The notes under the pieces are model-generated. The model was not told the origin of the DNA. It made no database searches and saw nothing but the letters and a program-made list of their open reading frames with translations. This document shows, in pieces, positions 1 to 12,525 of a stretch of DNA of 64,000 nt. Both the position numbers and the translations under genes were made by a program. The number at the start of each line of letters is the position of its first letter. Position 1 is the first letter of the stretch. The DNA comes from Saturnia japonica (Eukaryota > Arthropoda > Insecta > Lepidoptera > Saturniidae), in assembly GCA_033032175.1 (NCBI GenBank), contig CM065312.1, forward strand, positions 6,014,001-6,078,000, read 5' to 3'.

Positions 1-2354
1 CTCGTGAAATTTAGATGTAGCCAATGATATTTTATATGTAGATACGGCTTTGACGCTCTTTACATGGGATCATGAATGAGCGCCATTTGCCCTCAGTTCA
101 CTTTTGATTTGATACCGACGTGAGCGAAAAGAAACTTTTATCCTTTTTTGACAACAGAGTTTTCACCTTACGCTGTGATTTCCTATCTCTTTTGTTACAA
201 CATGCTGATAACAATATTTGTGCCATTTTCAATTTGCTTTTAGTGATAGTAAAACGCATCTATTTATAAAACGTCATTGAATCTAACAATAAAATAATTA
301 TTACCGTCACACCAACTAGAAGTAGCACATAAAAAGGCGTCCACGTAGGTACCACCAACACATCGATGTTGAATATCTAGAAGTAGAATATTTAAAAGTA
401 GCAAAGTAGCAATTTACAGGTAGCTCTTCAGGGCCTAAACTGAATAAAGTGTAATTATTAATTGAATTTACAATAAAAAGCACTTTATTTCAAACATAAA
501 TTTTATAATGCTGGTCTAAATAAAATTCAAGTTTTTAAAAAGGAAATACAAACGACCACAAGCCGCAAACAACTTGCCAACTTCTATGATATAATAAAAC
601 AGTTTCTCTACAACCGGGCAACCTAACGTTGCCTTCGCCATATACGGGTAACAAGCTTTATTCGACTTACGTAGTGTGTGAAATACTATTTCCTAATATA
701 TAATTACCGTGTTCACGGCTCAATTATTTTAAATATGAGTAAATAAAACCTTGTTATAAATATTATTTATATTCGGGAACTGTAAAAGATTTTTAATTTA
801 AACGTTCAGTATTATTTTGAGTTTTAGCTAGCTGTAAAAAGTGTTCTATCAGACCACCACATAATAATACATTGCTTTCTAACCAAAAAATTTTATTCGA
901 ATACTTATAATAAGTAAATGATCTAAAGTAAATCTTAGGGTAAAAATGTATGCGGTATTAATACCTATTAAATTATGTGGCTGGGATAAGTTAGGTTAAA
1001 CTTGTGATAAGAAATAATGGGAGACGGCCGCTGCTGGACGTCACGCGTCAGCGAGTGCCAAATATTTTGATGATCATTTATTTTTGGCAGTATAAAGTGC
1101 TCTTTTAAGCTAAGACAAATATAAGCCAATAATAATTACGTACCCATTTCATTACCAATTAAACACATTTTCGTAATATATAATAAAAAGTACATAATAA
1201 ACTAAATTATTAAAAATTAAACTAAAAGCCTTGACAAAAAAGGATAAAACAAGGTCAATAAACTAGAGAATTTGTTTTGAGCACTGTGAAATGCACCATT
1301 GAATATTTTTTATTTGATACCTATGACTGACACAAATAATAAAATATAATACTATAACATAAATATAAATTGAGTATTAAAAGCTATTATAAATATACGT
1401 ATATATTATACGTGTATATGTTATATATATAACGCTTTATATATTCGCGTTATTTCAGAGCATACACTCGAAAAACATAACCCTTCTTTTTCGCAGTCGG
1501 TTAAAAAATAGTAAATTTTCTATTTATATTAAGTACCTTTACTTTATTATATTAAATTTTAAATAACACAGTTATTTACATTCTAGAAATATTTATTTTC
1601 AGAGAGAAATTATTCAAGGTCGCACTAATATTACCTAATCATTTCATAAAATTGATAACTACTTAGAAATAGTGACTTTTAAATAATCCATCAAAGCAAC
1701 TGCACTAACGCAATCAAATAACAAAAAAAAAACAATTATTGACTACCACATTCTGCTGAAAGCTTTACAACTCTACTGACCTATGTGTCAACTTTGATGG
1801 TTACGTCTCAATATACGGTATTAATAAAATAAATTGACTTCTGCGTTACTGCATTGTTCTATTACAAAATAGTCGTAACTTGTTGTAACATAGTTATTTT
1901 TATTGGAACGTCCTTTGTCTTTAAGCCATCTTTTGAAGATAAATCCTTAAAACATTTTTTAAGCATTCTTCAATAAAATTACATATAGTTCTTCAATAAA
2001 AAATTTCTATGCCTTGTCTTTGCCGAATCATGTCCCGGCCACTGTGTTCCATCCTTCTTACGACATCGGGTCCTTCTGGCGTAACACGAGGAGATATTTA
2101 TTCGGGCACCCATGACAGCGATGCCCTTCGATGGATTTTCGATCTCTTGATGGTCACCGTTGTTTGGATGGTACTCTGCTACCATCAAAGACAGTATTGT
2201 CAATTTACCGAACTATTATATCATAAAAATTAAAGATTTATTTATTTATGTGCGTTTTTTAATGACTCCTACATCTTTTTTTATAATAACAAGAAGAATC
2301 CTTTACTTATAAATAAGTATAACATTATTCACATTGAGTTTTGCTTTTCTACAG
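1..2354. other. AT-rich flank, no gene recognised
   Basis: No open frame with convincing coding character is seen. A short GC-richer patch lies near 1020-1062. A second patch at about 2000-2190 is open on both strands but resembles no family I can name. This stretch is probably intron or upstream sequence of the gene whose last exon begins at 2355, because that exon starts with a splice acceptor. No upstream exon could be identified. Confidence 0.5.
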
Positions 2355-3211
2355 ATGATACAAGGGACCTCACCGCAGAGTCTTCAGAAATTACACAAGA
2401 AATGGTGGCGCCGCCATCTGGACTGCGTAAATATACGGAACCAGTTGCAGCTGCTAGCGACGACCACACAGATCACTCTATAGAACTCGTCGGGAAAGCG
2501 CAAACTTTCTTTCCGACCTTCGCAAATCTCTTCGAATCACGACAGCAAAACAACTACAGACTCGGTTATAACAACCAAGAAGGCGCGTACAGTCAACGAC
2601 CTAACTCTTATAAATCACTTTTAAATTATCCCCTTTTTGGAGGATACAAAAATGATAATTTCGGTAAACAAAGTTCAACACTGAACACGCCGGCCGCGCC
2701 ACTCATCGATACCACATCGAGCTTGCTGGGTTCCGGAAACTTTGGTATAATCAGAGGAGGAACGTTCTTCGCACAAAACGATGAAGATGATTTTGGCGAT
2801 GGGTTCAATTATTATAACAACGGTCACGGCCGGCCTTCCTTCGAAGTTAATTACATAGCAAATCCGAGACCAAACTATAATCAAGATCAATTTGCAAACT
2901 TCAGAGATTTCGCTGATATCAACACACCATCAAACTCTGCCTACTCGCATTACGTAGTAGTTTATGCCAACAAGAACTCGACAGCTGACGAAATAAGCGA
3001 AGAGTCCAGAAATGTATTGTCTCAACCGAAAAACATTATTGAAACTCTAGAGAGGCTAGACCAGACGACAAGCATTCCTAAACTGTCAAAATCTAAATCA
3101 AAGTTAGTAGCGACGAAGCATAAGTCTCTGAATAAAAAGGAACAGTGGAAGAAAAATTCGAAATACGCCCAAAAGCACGATCCGGAAGAACCTCTGTTAG
3201 CGTTAAGTTAA
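2355..3211 (+). CDS. 3'-terminal coding exon of an unrecognised protein
   Basis: A pyrimidine-rich tract ending TTTTCTACAG precedes position 2355. From there a frame (first full codon at 2357, so two bases complete a split codon) stays open for about 284 codons to TAA at 3209-3211. The first in-frame ATG at 2402 is internal and is probably not the start. The protein part is hydrophilic, rich in Asn, Tyr, Phe and Ser (residues such as YNNGHGRPSFEVNY) in the middle, and Lys-rich near the end. No membrane segment, cysteine pattern or catalytic motif is visible. A polyadenylation signal follows 11 bases after the stop. Codon use and length argue for a real exon. I do not recognise the family, and the upstream exons are not identified, so neither start nor signal peptide can be judged. 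Confidence 0.7.
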
Positions 3212-3221
3212 AGTTATTGTA

Positions 3222-3227
3222 AATAAA
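3222..3227 (+). terminator. Polyadenylation signal AATAAA
   Basis: Canonical AATAAA, 11 bases after the TAA of the exon ending at 3211. It probably sets the transcript 3' end, although further AATAAA-like hexamers occur near 3415. Confidence 0.55.
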
Positions 3228-3944
3228 GACTTGCGTAGCGTAAGTGATTGTGACATAGTATTGAAAAGTGGCATGTTGCGTGCATCGTCAACAGAAATGT
3301 CACAAAAGGAGTTCGTTGTCTAAATTTAAATTTATTTAGGTTGTTGTTTGTGTTGTGTAAATGCGAAGTGTCTATTCTGATAAATGAATGCCAGTGACGT
3401 TGAATCTGATGGTGAATAATAAATTAATTTTTTTAGACGTATAATGCTGTTTATTTTTCTGAATCTACTAGGCGTAAAAACCGTATAACTGAATCGCACT
3501 ATTAAATTAAATTATTTAGGGTTTCGAAAATGTAATAGAGTTAGAAAAGAGATATCTATAAATGCAGAAGTATTAAGTAAAAGTCTCATTTTAAAGTACC
3601 CTTCTACCTAGGTTACCTATTTAGAAAAAATTAATCCACTAAACCACTAAACAGTATGTACTTGTACATGACTAATTTTTGCTCAATAAATGTATGTATC
3701 TTTATTAATAAATCTGTAGTTATGTCTGTACATGTAATATTTTTTCAAATTTTCCCGATGGACATACCTACTAAGTATATAAAAGGAGACTGATCACGAA
3801 TATGCCCTTCGTCCTTATGCTCTTTGCAAAAAACGGCCTTTATGTCATTGGTCATTTGATAGACTTTATGAATTGTCAATAATATAAGTAAACATAGAAT
3901 TACGGGACGAAAATAATTACTAACAAACGCATGTCGAGCTGCCA

Positions 3945-3993
3945 AGCCCGGTGAAGCTGTCAAAGCCCCTAATTACTAATGACTCCAGGGCGC
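3945..3993 (+). repeat. Short fragment of jockey-type LINE 3' UTR
   Basis: GCCCGGTGAAGCTGTCAAAG is the reverse complement of the signature in the jockey-like 3' UTR copies at 10761, 17637, 31229, 43530 and 56650. This copy is therefore in the opposite orientation to those and is heavily shortened. Confidence 0.55.
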
Positions 3994-3994
3994 T

Positions 3995-4125
3995 TTATAG
4001 TTTCTTCTGCTTATTATTTCAATATTGGCAACCCAGTCCACTTTAGAGACTATTACTGCCATTTTCAAGTCATGCGATTTCAATACTTTAGGCCGACGGA
4101 GGGAATAGGCGGGTAAATGAAGAAG
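3995..4125. repeat. Dispersed repeat related to 13110-13262
   Basis: It contains TTGGCAACC, then a purine/pyrimidine spacer, then ACTATTACTGCCATTTTC. The reverse complement of 13110-13262 has the same order (TTGGCAACCGG, then GACCATTACTGCCATT). The two copies are inverted relative to each other. The class is not determined. Confidence 0.5.
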
Positions 4126-4199
4126 TGGCAATAAATAAATACAATTAAAAATAATATTAGAAACCTACAATGACAATTTATGTTGATTAAGAAATTTTA

Positions 4200-7100
4200 C
4201 TAATGATTTAATATATATATTATTACTGAGAGATAGGATAGATGACAGGTCGCAAGGAAGAATAGCCTTATAATTTCACAAAATATCATACAGTGGTAAA
4301 GAGTTATAAGAGAACAGTTGAAAAGAATATGCATAATGTTACCCTCTTCCAGACCACACTCACAGATAGATGTATCTCTAATTCTTAATTTGTTCAGGTG
4401 GACTGACGAAGAACAGTGGCCAAACCTTAGCCTCGAAATAATAGTTGCAACATTCTTACTAAATCTCCATTTGGAGAACCACGGTTTTAGAGCAATTGAA
4501 GATTGAAATCTTTTATAAAATTTACCTTTGCTTGAATGATCCCAGTGCATATTCCACCTTTCAACCAAGTCTTGACGAGGTATAGAAAAGAAAGTAAATC
4601 CTGGCTATATAAAGAATTATCAGGAGCACCTTGAAAAGCTGCCAATTTGGCCAAACCATCAGCATTTTCATCACCATGGATACCTGAATGACCAAGAATC
4701 CATATCAAGGAAACTTGTAAACCTAGTTGCACACAGTATTTCAGTTTGTTTTTAATTACAAGAGAAATCGGTGACCAATTTTTTTTTTTAAAAGGATTAT
4801 GTAAAAGAGATTGTAAACAACTTAAAGAATCCGTAAATATCACAGCCCTGGCAATTTTTTCCGTTATGATATAGCTGATACATTCCAAAATAGCTAAGCA
4901 TTCCCCAGAAAAGTTAGATATTAGAGAAGGGTATTTAAAAAGTTTAAAATATCCAGACGAAATTTGATAAAAAGCAGCACCTACTCCTTGTTTATTATTT
5001 TGAATAGTTGAAACATTTCCAAAAAAATCTGGAAAATTTCCTTTAAGTGGTTCAACAGATTTAGATGCATCAGTAAAAAAAACTTCCGCATTAGGAGCGT
5101 TCTTTTTAATAAAATGCAAAAGTTTGGATTCAGTATTTGACATATTTTTCCTATACCTATGGATAATCTTACATCAGGTTGGAAAACAAGAACACTGTAT
5201 TCAAAAAGAAGATAGGACTACATGGAAAATTTGTGATTGTACATTCCTGTTTATGTAGATTCCTGAGACTATGAATTAAATGCGGCAGAGGCCTTCGATG
5301 CCAGTAGCTATTATTTTTAACAATAAGGCTATCAAGATAAATTATTTTTTTATGAAGAGGATGGTCCAAAAGTTGAAAGGATTTGTATAGATACCGATCT
5401 GATAAAAACTGTCTTCTTATGTGCAGGGGAGGATCTGCGCATTCTATTTGCAGTGCATCAATGGGAATGCTTTTCATAGCCCCAATGACAATTACGCAGG
5501 CTCTTAGATTGAATAAGGTTAAGTTTATGAATTACAGATTTATTAACAGGACAAAGAGTGAAAGAACCATAGTCTAAAGACTTCTTATCATTGCATTATA
5601 TATTAACTTTAAAGAAAAAGGACGAGCACCCCACCAAACTCCAGAAAGTGCTCTCATCATATTAATGTTTCTTTCACACTTAGCAACTATATAATTAACT
5701 TGCGGAATGCCTGTACATTTGCTATCAAATATTCTACCAAGGAAAATAATTTCGTTACTTAACGGTAAGCTCGCCTGATTTAAAGAAACACTTATATGAG
5801 GATTTGTTTTTCTACAAGAAAAAACGAGTACTTTGCTTTTAGAAACAGAAAAGGAAAGACGTTGATCAGACATCCAATGCGATAACCTATCCAATGATTG
5901 CTCTACAATTTTAGCAGCCAAACATATCGAACTGTTCGAGGAATAAATGAGTAAATCATCAGCATACTGAAGAACAGAACACTGAGGGAAAACTACAGAA
6001 TCTAGATCATTTGTATAAACATCATACAATATAAGACTAAGAACAGACCCCTGCGGTACACATTTCCAAAGTACTCGGCTGTGATTGTTCATTCCCAGAG
6101 TCCTCGAGATAATAGTTCTACCACTAAAAAGATTAAAAATGAAATCTATAAACTTTGAAGGAATATTAAATTTCTGCAGCTTGTTTTTTAGTACTATCAA
6201 ATCAACATTATCATAAGCAGCTTCAATATCAAGAAATGCAGCCATCAATGATTCATTCCTGGTTAAGGCAATTTGAATATCTGTCGAAAAAATTGAATGA
6301 CTATCAGAAACACTACGTCCCTTCCTAAACCCAAACTGAGAAGAACTTAAAAGATTGTGGTGCTCTAAAAACCATTCTAACCTATTTTGATTAGATGTTC
6401 AGTTAATTTAGAGAGAACCGATGACAAAGCCACAGGCCTGAAAGAATTCGCATCTAAAAGATCTTTATTAGGTTTTAAAATAGGAATTACAATCTGTTGT
6501 TTCAACAATAATATTTATTAAATTAAAAACAAATGATAAAGTTAAAGGCTTTGCATTAACCACAAAAGAATACGGAATGCCATCAATCCCAGGTGACGTA
6601 TCAGAAACACGGTTCAAGACTAATTTCAATTCCTGTACTGAAAAAGGAGCATCTAAGGACTCCAAGGTGTTACTATAATCAGAAATGTAATTATAAGGCA
6701 TTTCATCTAAATTAGGAACATAACTTGGGGCCAGTTTATTTAAAAAGGGTTCAACCCACTCAAACGAGAATGAAGAACTATTATTATTAGTTTTTGTGAG
6801 AGATCTATAACGACGAATATTTCTCCATACTATAGAGGAAGAAGTTTCAGGCGACAGTGACAAACAAAAACGTGGCCAACCATCCCGCTTCTTCTTTTTT
6901 AAAAGTCTTTTAGTTGCCACTTAAGTATTTTTGTATTGAAGAAAATAATTTAAATCAAGCACCAAGTTACAACTTTTTTCAGAAATATTTCGTCTATGAA
7001 TAGCCTGAGTACATTCCTTGTCCCACCAAGGTGGAGACTGAATATTACTACTAGCAACATTTTTACAAGGAAAGCATTCATCAGCCGCTAACTTCAAACT

Positions 7101-7934
7101 AGTAATAAGGTTATCATATGATTGTTCTATGTTATATAAACAAACTTAAGATTGTGGTGTAATTTTATTATCCAGAACTGAACTAAATAACTGCCAGTTA
7201 CAGTTTGTTAGATTATAATTCAGTAACGGTGGTAGGGGAGTTAGGCGGGAAACTGAGGTAGGCTTCGAAATGATGATTGGAAAGTGATCACTACCATATG
7301 ATAACTCATGACACCTCCACATTAAACAGGAAGAGAGGGATGAAGAACAAAGAGAAATGTCTAAAAAACTCAAAGATTGACCCGGAATACCACGACGAGT
7401 CACTGAGCCATCATTTAAGACACAAGTTCAAATCATCTATTATACCGGCGAGTTCAATTCCTAACCTATCATCGTTAGGAGCGCCCCACAGGGAATGATG
7501 AGCGTTAAAGTCACCTAAAATAATAACTGGAGAAGGAATAGAATCAATAATACACTTAAGTACAGGAATTACTGAAGTGTCTTTATGGGGAATATAAAGA
7601 GAGAGAAATGAAATATTATCAATTTTTATAGCTGTAACTGCATTTAATTTCCCCTTATTAAAAAAAGGCAGTGATAAAGATTTGAAAAAAACATTTTTTT
7701 AATAAGAAGGGCTGAGCCTCCAATACCATCCTCTCTGTCATCTCTCAGAATAAAATAGCCTGGTATTTTAAATATGGTACCTGGTTTCAACCAAGTCTCG
7801 CATAAAGCTAAAATAGGTGGTTTAAATCTATTAATCAAGTAATAAAAATCAGGCCGTTTTGGTATTACACTTCTACAGTTCCACTGAAGAATGTAATACA
7901 TGTTTGAAGGAATTAAAAAGTGGAACTGATACAT
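4200..7934 (-). pseudogene. LINE ORF2: endonuclease, reverse transcriptase, RNase H (broken)
   Basis: The endonuclease starts with LQWNCRSVIPKRPDF and has ALCETWL (7934-7644). Its catalytic SDHFPIII is at 7403-7146 in another frame. The RT spans about 6920-5574, with motif A AFLDIEAAYDNVD, motif B QGSVLSLILY and motif C QYADDLLIYSS. The region 5477-5169 is a connecting part. The RNase H (5143-4487) keeps all expected acidic positions: FTDASKS, GECLAI, FTDSLS, then HSGIHGDENADGLAKLA. The tail at 4568-4200 carries a C-x-C...H...C pattern (ICECGLEEGNIMHILFNC), often found at the end of I-type ORF2. At least five frame changes separate these blocks. In life such a protein copies its own RNA into the genome. 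This copy cannot. Confidence 0.85.
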
Positions 7935-9325
7935 TTTGAATCAAGTTGATTGCAACGTGGTCAGGTAAACAAGAATTAGAAATAATATTCGTCAAGGAAA
8001 TAATCATCATTTCTTCATTGGTATCTTTATTGTTATTCAAGGCACAACCATTATTTGAAGGAGGAATTTCATAATTTTTAATCAAGTCTTTATGTGCTTT
8101 AATATCATAGCCCTTCGCTAAAGGCGCATGCGTTTTTGGATCATCAAGTGTTTCTTTTTGAATCATCTACCTGTGTGTATATTAATGGTTTATCCCTATT
8201 AGGGTTGGAGGTTAAAACCTCAACAAATGATTTTTTTGCAGGTGAGATTTTTTTGTCAGCCTCTTGGTAAGAGACTGAATGATTAAACATATAATGTTTT
8301 ATGCCTTGTTGACGCACAAACTCTGAACAAGTTTTATCTATGGCTTTGTGAAGTCCAGAACAATTAATACATCTGTAGTCCCCATCTACATCACATGATG
8401 AACCATCATGATTCTCACCACATTTAAAGCAACGAGGTTTGCTTATACACTGAATCCGTGTGTACCCAAAACGGCAACAATTGAAACATTGTATTACTGG
8501 GATGAGTAAAAACAAAATACCCGAGAAGGAAGAGCTTGTCCTTTAAAAGTTATCACTACCGTTTGTGTAGGGATCCAAGTAGAACCCTCTGGGCTACTGG
8601 CCTTCCTACTGAGCCTACGGGAACGTATGATTGACCCAAATCCATCAGGAATTCTTAAATTATTAACAATGTCATTATGCGACCACTCAATTGGAATCTC
8701 ACGAATTATTCCTAATTTACATATATTATATGTTGGAATTGAAGTTTTATAATTATTACTACCTAAAATGGAATTGCTTAAAAATTTATTGGCAGCTATT
8801 GACGACTTAAATGATACTGACAGACAATTTCTACCAATTTTTTTATTCAGTCTTCTAAAGCATCTGTCATTTGATTTTTTTGTAAAAAAGTAGCCAAATT
8901 TTAGTAGATGCAGAGTTGTACCTGCTTTTGGATTCTCTGTTACTAATTCCACTATAACAATATATGGACAGGGGTCTGAGTCTTTATATAATTGTCTGTT
9001 AACATTATTTGAAAATTTCTCATCTGAAGTATTACTATCAGTATTATGAGAATTTTGAGCGCTCCCTACCTCGGAAGACTTGGTGGAAACAGGAAGATTT
9101 GTTAAAGAAATGTTTGTAATTAATGGCTTCTTATTAAACCGAACAGATTTATCTTTTATTGGTTTAAAAGTCTGAGCCAATTTCCGTCTATACTTTTTCA
9201 TATCCTCAACAGATCCTAAGTTCAACATTTTAGGGTCAGAAGAAATATATTTACCTATCTGCATCTAATAGTGTTAACAAAGGGTGTTTTTCAGGAGGAG
9301 GGTCAAGCTCGGGATCCAGATCCAT
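7880..9325 (-). pseudogene. LINE ORF1, gag-like RNA-binding protein (broken)
   Basis: ATG at 9325 gives MDLDPELDPPPEKHPL and reaches a stop after 23 codons. An overlapping frame (9264-8494) continues the protein. A second shift near 8505 leads into the zinc-knuckle region (8515-8144), and a third near 8160 leads into a tail ending near 7900. Three knuckles are visible: CFNCCRFGYTRIQC, CFKCGENHDGSSC and CINCSGLHKAIDKTC. The first has Tyr where the consensus CX2CX4HX4C has His. The arrangement is that of gag-like ORF1 proteins of jockey and I-type LINEs, which coat the element RNA. The ORF2 start overlaps the end of ORF1. Confidence 0.8.
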
Positions 9326-10670
9326 GATTTATATAAAATAAAAAACTTACCACTGAATGTTCTCGAAGCTACACAAAATTAACTAAACTACACAGAATTG
9401 CAGATATAAAAGTTGAAAAGAAAGACAAACTATAAGAATAAACAATAACAATAAAAATATAACGCCACAATTAGTTAAAATGAAAAAATTGTCGATCGCA
9501 AAATTTGAAAATTCCCGCCTCAATCCAACAATTAGTTTAATCGATGTTTTAAGTTTCAACGACACTAAATAAAAACTAGTCCGCTAGGTTAACAGTAAAG
9601 TGAGCTCGAAAAAAACCGCGGGTACAGTGCTAGTAGGTAAGTAATAAAAAATGTAGTTTGTTAATAAAAAGCCCCACGTCCCTAAATTATCATAAATTAA
9701 ACAGAAAAGCAAATACAAAACATTACATAAATTATCGCAATCAATCACTTGATAAATTACAGTTACAAACTTGTTTATTTCACCTTGTTTGGTTTACAAA
9801 AGTAGGTAGACAGCTAGTGGCATCTATTGTCAAATAGAAATAAAAACCATCAAATATTTATAATTACAGCGCCATCTAATTATATACAATAAATGTATTC
9901 AAATAAAGAAACCTTTCCAGAACTAAAATTATAGATGGCAGAAGTAAGATACAAAAATTTATATCGAACACAGTGCTGCTAGGATATATTTGAAAATTTG
10001 CGGTGTTGTAAACATAAAAATATAGTAAGTACTTGGTTATTTATAACAGTAAATCATAAAGAAAAATACAGTGTATTTTACAGTAAATAATTTTTTAAAA
10101 ATAAATATGTTTTTGTTTTTTATTACATGGTACATTTTTATAAGTTTGTACATTCAAAGCTTTTATTACTGTGTAGGTATAAGTTTGGTTGAAAACTAAG
10201 CGACTAGTTGAATTAAGTAATATAGACAGATGAGCTAATATAATGCTTTTAATAGAATTGTATTTGTAATCAACACATTCTTTTTCTTTGTCATATATCT
10301 CTTATTTCGCTAAATTCCCTTTTAGTTAAATAATAACAAAATTTCGAGCATAAAGTTAGCGATGATCAAGAAGTTTTATATTTTTGTCACCTGAAAAACA
10401 GTCAATCCTGATGAGATAAATGAACATAAAAACTATTAATAAAGACTGATTTTTAATTAATTTGAATACCTGAAGACGAAAAGTATCGTGTGCATGACTT
10501 CTATAAATTAAGGGTATACCAAGCTGATTATTTTCTTCCATTGGTCATATATTTCTTGCTACTCTGCCAGAGCTTTTGGTGTATATCGTGGCGATAGCTT
10601 CAACAGTTATTAAAGAGAAAAATAAATAAATTACAGTAATTTAATACACTGTATATTGTAATACAGGATG
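9326..10670. other. Intergenic AT-rich DNA, no gene seen
   Basis: About 1.3 kb of AT-rich sequence. Part of it just upstream of 9325 may be the LINE 5' UTR, but I cannot place the edge. No open frame with family resemblance was found on either strand. Confidence 0.5.
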
Positions 10671-10682
10671 TAGTATACCTAC
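10671..10682 (+). repeat. Left target-site duplication of jockey-like insertion
   Basis: TAGTATACCTAC occurs here and again at 11699-11710, exactly bracketing the LINE. This defines the insertion limits and the 5' truncation point. Confidence 0.8.
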
Positions 10683-11698
10683 TTTTTTTTTTTTTGAACT
10701 GACTGCACTGTTAGCCTTAGGGGCCCTATCCAAAAACAGAGCCGCTGCGGCTTTTACAGCTTCACCGGACTTGGGGGCGAGCGCTTATGGCACTCAGCCG
10801 CGAAAGTTTGTGACGACCCGCTCGAGGGTGCCAGAGTGGCTGAACCTCGGTTCGGGCGGTCGTCGCGAATGCGAAAAGGTCGCGATCTATCTAATTCCCT
10901 AATCTTAAGAAAATTCGAGCTAACTAACATATACTCATATGCACGTTTCCCTCCTCCTGGGAGGAAGGAGGGAACCATGCGTATGTGTATTTAGTAATCG
11001 GAATGGTTTTTCTACACTAACTAGCGCATTAGTCTAACTAGCGCAAAAACAGAAAAAAGAAAGGTCCCTTACTGAACCTATGTACCTGTGTGGTGTGCAC
11101 GTGTGTGTGTTCATACGTGTGTAATGTTGTATGTGGGTAGCTAAGTGTTGCACGTATAGTGTCACTTGTATCGCGCGGGCGGCTGCCTGACCCAAGGGCT
11201 TCACACCGAGGAACGGACCTAGGCTTGGGTTGCCTCTAGAGAGGGTGGACGTGACGGGTGTGCGGGAGCGAAGTTGACCGCCCGTCCTCTGCGGAGAGAA
11301 CGGTGGTTACGCGGGCGTGGGCGGTGGCACGCTCTGTTTGGAGAGGCGGTGGAATAGAACGCGTTTGCAGTTTCGATTTGGTCGAGCAGGTCAGTGAAGA
11401 TATTACGCGGCCGGCGTTTACTCCGGCAGGCATTGGGGTCGGGAACATATGAAGCTGCCTCTTTGATTAAGGGATTCGCGTGGTTCGACGCGGTGTCGAA
11501 ATAAGAGCGAGAAAGGTGTTTGGCATAAGTATGTATCGAAGGAAGGTCCATATCTCTATGGAGATCTTCCATACGAACATACCAAGGGGCACCGGTAAGG
11601 CGGTGAAGAAACCTAATCTGGATGGTTTGTAAACGATCCCAATTATATCTTGGCATATGTGCGAACACAACGCAGCTATATGTCATAATCGGTCGGAT
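10683..11698 (-). mobile_element. 5'-truncated jockey-like LINE with 12 bp target duplication
   Basis: A poly(T) run at 10683-10695 is the poly(A) tail on the plus strand, so the element is in minus orientation. The minus strand encodes the end of a reverse transcriptase (11686-11219): MTYSCVVFAH, LQTIQIRFLHRLTGAPWYVR, LIKEAASYVPDP. This ending is typical of jockey-clade LINEs. It is followed by a GC-rich 3' UTR of about 500 bases carrying GCTTCACCGGACTTGGGGGC on the plus strand. The coding part is open for 155 codons, then shifts frame. The 3' UTR recurs in at least six other places in this window. Confidence 0.88.
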
Positions 11699-11710
11699 TA
11701 GTATACCTAC
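11699..11710 (+). repeat. Right target-site duplication of jockey-like insertion
   Basis: TAGTATACCTAC, identical to 10671-10682. A 12 bp duplication is within the usual range for target-primed insertion. Confidence 0.8.
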
Positions 11711-11734
11711 GCCAATGACTCTTTATTTATAGAC

Positions 11735-12525
11735 GCGTCATACAGTGCTGCCATTTTAGCGCTTTCGGCGCTAGATCTAGCGAAATTTTAGGGTAATCAA
11801 CTGCAACTCCCATAATTAGTAGTTGACTCCTAGCGGAAAATCTAGCGCTTTATCTAAATGTTTGTTAAATTATACTGTACGTGTTATTTTTTATAACCAT
11901 TTCAAAAGAAACTTATTTCCACTTAATGTTTTTAAACTTTTGAATAAGTTTCAAAGTTATGTCACTTCCACATTCTAATGCAGATATTGAAATAATATTT
12001 AGCACAATGAGTAACACGTAGACACGATTAATATGATTTTGCAGGTAAGAATGGGCTTGAATTCTAAACAGTTCATATGTTTCAATTGTGATCTTTCTAA
12101 TGACGTATTGAAGCAAATTGGAAGTAACGGAAAATATAAATTAGGTATAGCCCTATGATATGTGGATATCACAGGGCCACATGATTTAATAAATAAAAAA
12201 ATATTAAAATATTTTATGTTTTAATTCCACTACCATGTCTTGCGCTATACATAGGTAAACTCATTTTTGTTCAGAACCTAAACGATAGGTAATTGAAATT
12301 ATGAAAACTAAACTATACCTTCCTAAAATCACAAATTTCTTGGTCAATCAAGCAATATGGTTGTCATAGGGCGGTGATATGGAACGTATCTATTTAACTC
12401 CTAATTTAAAAACAGCATTATAATCTAGCGTTTTTTTAATCACACTTGTTTAACGGAATCTAGCGCTTTTCTTGAAATGATCTAGCGCCCAACACTAAAA
12501 CGGAGCTGGCAGCAGTGGCGTCATA
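11735..12525. mobile_element. Non-autonomous hAT-like element with 8 bp target duplication
   Basis: GCGTCATA at 11735-11742 and again at 12518-12525 flanks a 775 bp segment (11743-12517). It starts CAGTGCTGCC and ends GGCAGCAGTG, a 10 bp terminal inverted repeat with one mismatch. CTAGCG motifs are clustered near both ends (GGCGCTAGATCTAGCG and ATCTAGCGCTTT at the left, ATCTAGCG three times at 12424-12490). An 8 bp duplication, short CAGTG-type ends and subterminal repeats fit the hAT superfamily. No transposase frame remains, so it would depend on a helper. Confidence 0.75.

Larger units (their letters stand above)
4128..9325 (-). mobile_element. I-type non-LTR retrotransposon, nearly full length, frame-broken
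   Basis: Read on the minus strand the order is gag-like ORF1 with zinc knuckles, apurinic-type endonuclease, reverse transcriptase, RNase H, then a Cys-containing tail. An RNase H domain downstream of the RT is characteristic of the I group of LINEs. ORF1 begins at the ATG at 9325. The 3' end probably lies near 4128-4200, where the minus strand runs into TAATATTATTTTTAATTG and ATTTATTTATTG, compatible with a short A/T-rich tail. Neither boundary is confirmed by a target duplication. Many frameshifts and stops make it inactive. Confidence 0.85.

Noticed and set aside
1979..2233. Overlapping frames on both strands in a GC-richer patch
   Set aside because: Neither reading matches a family I can name, and splice context is absent. 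Possibly an old repeat.
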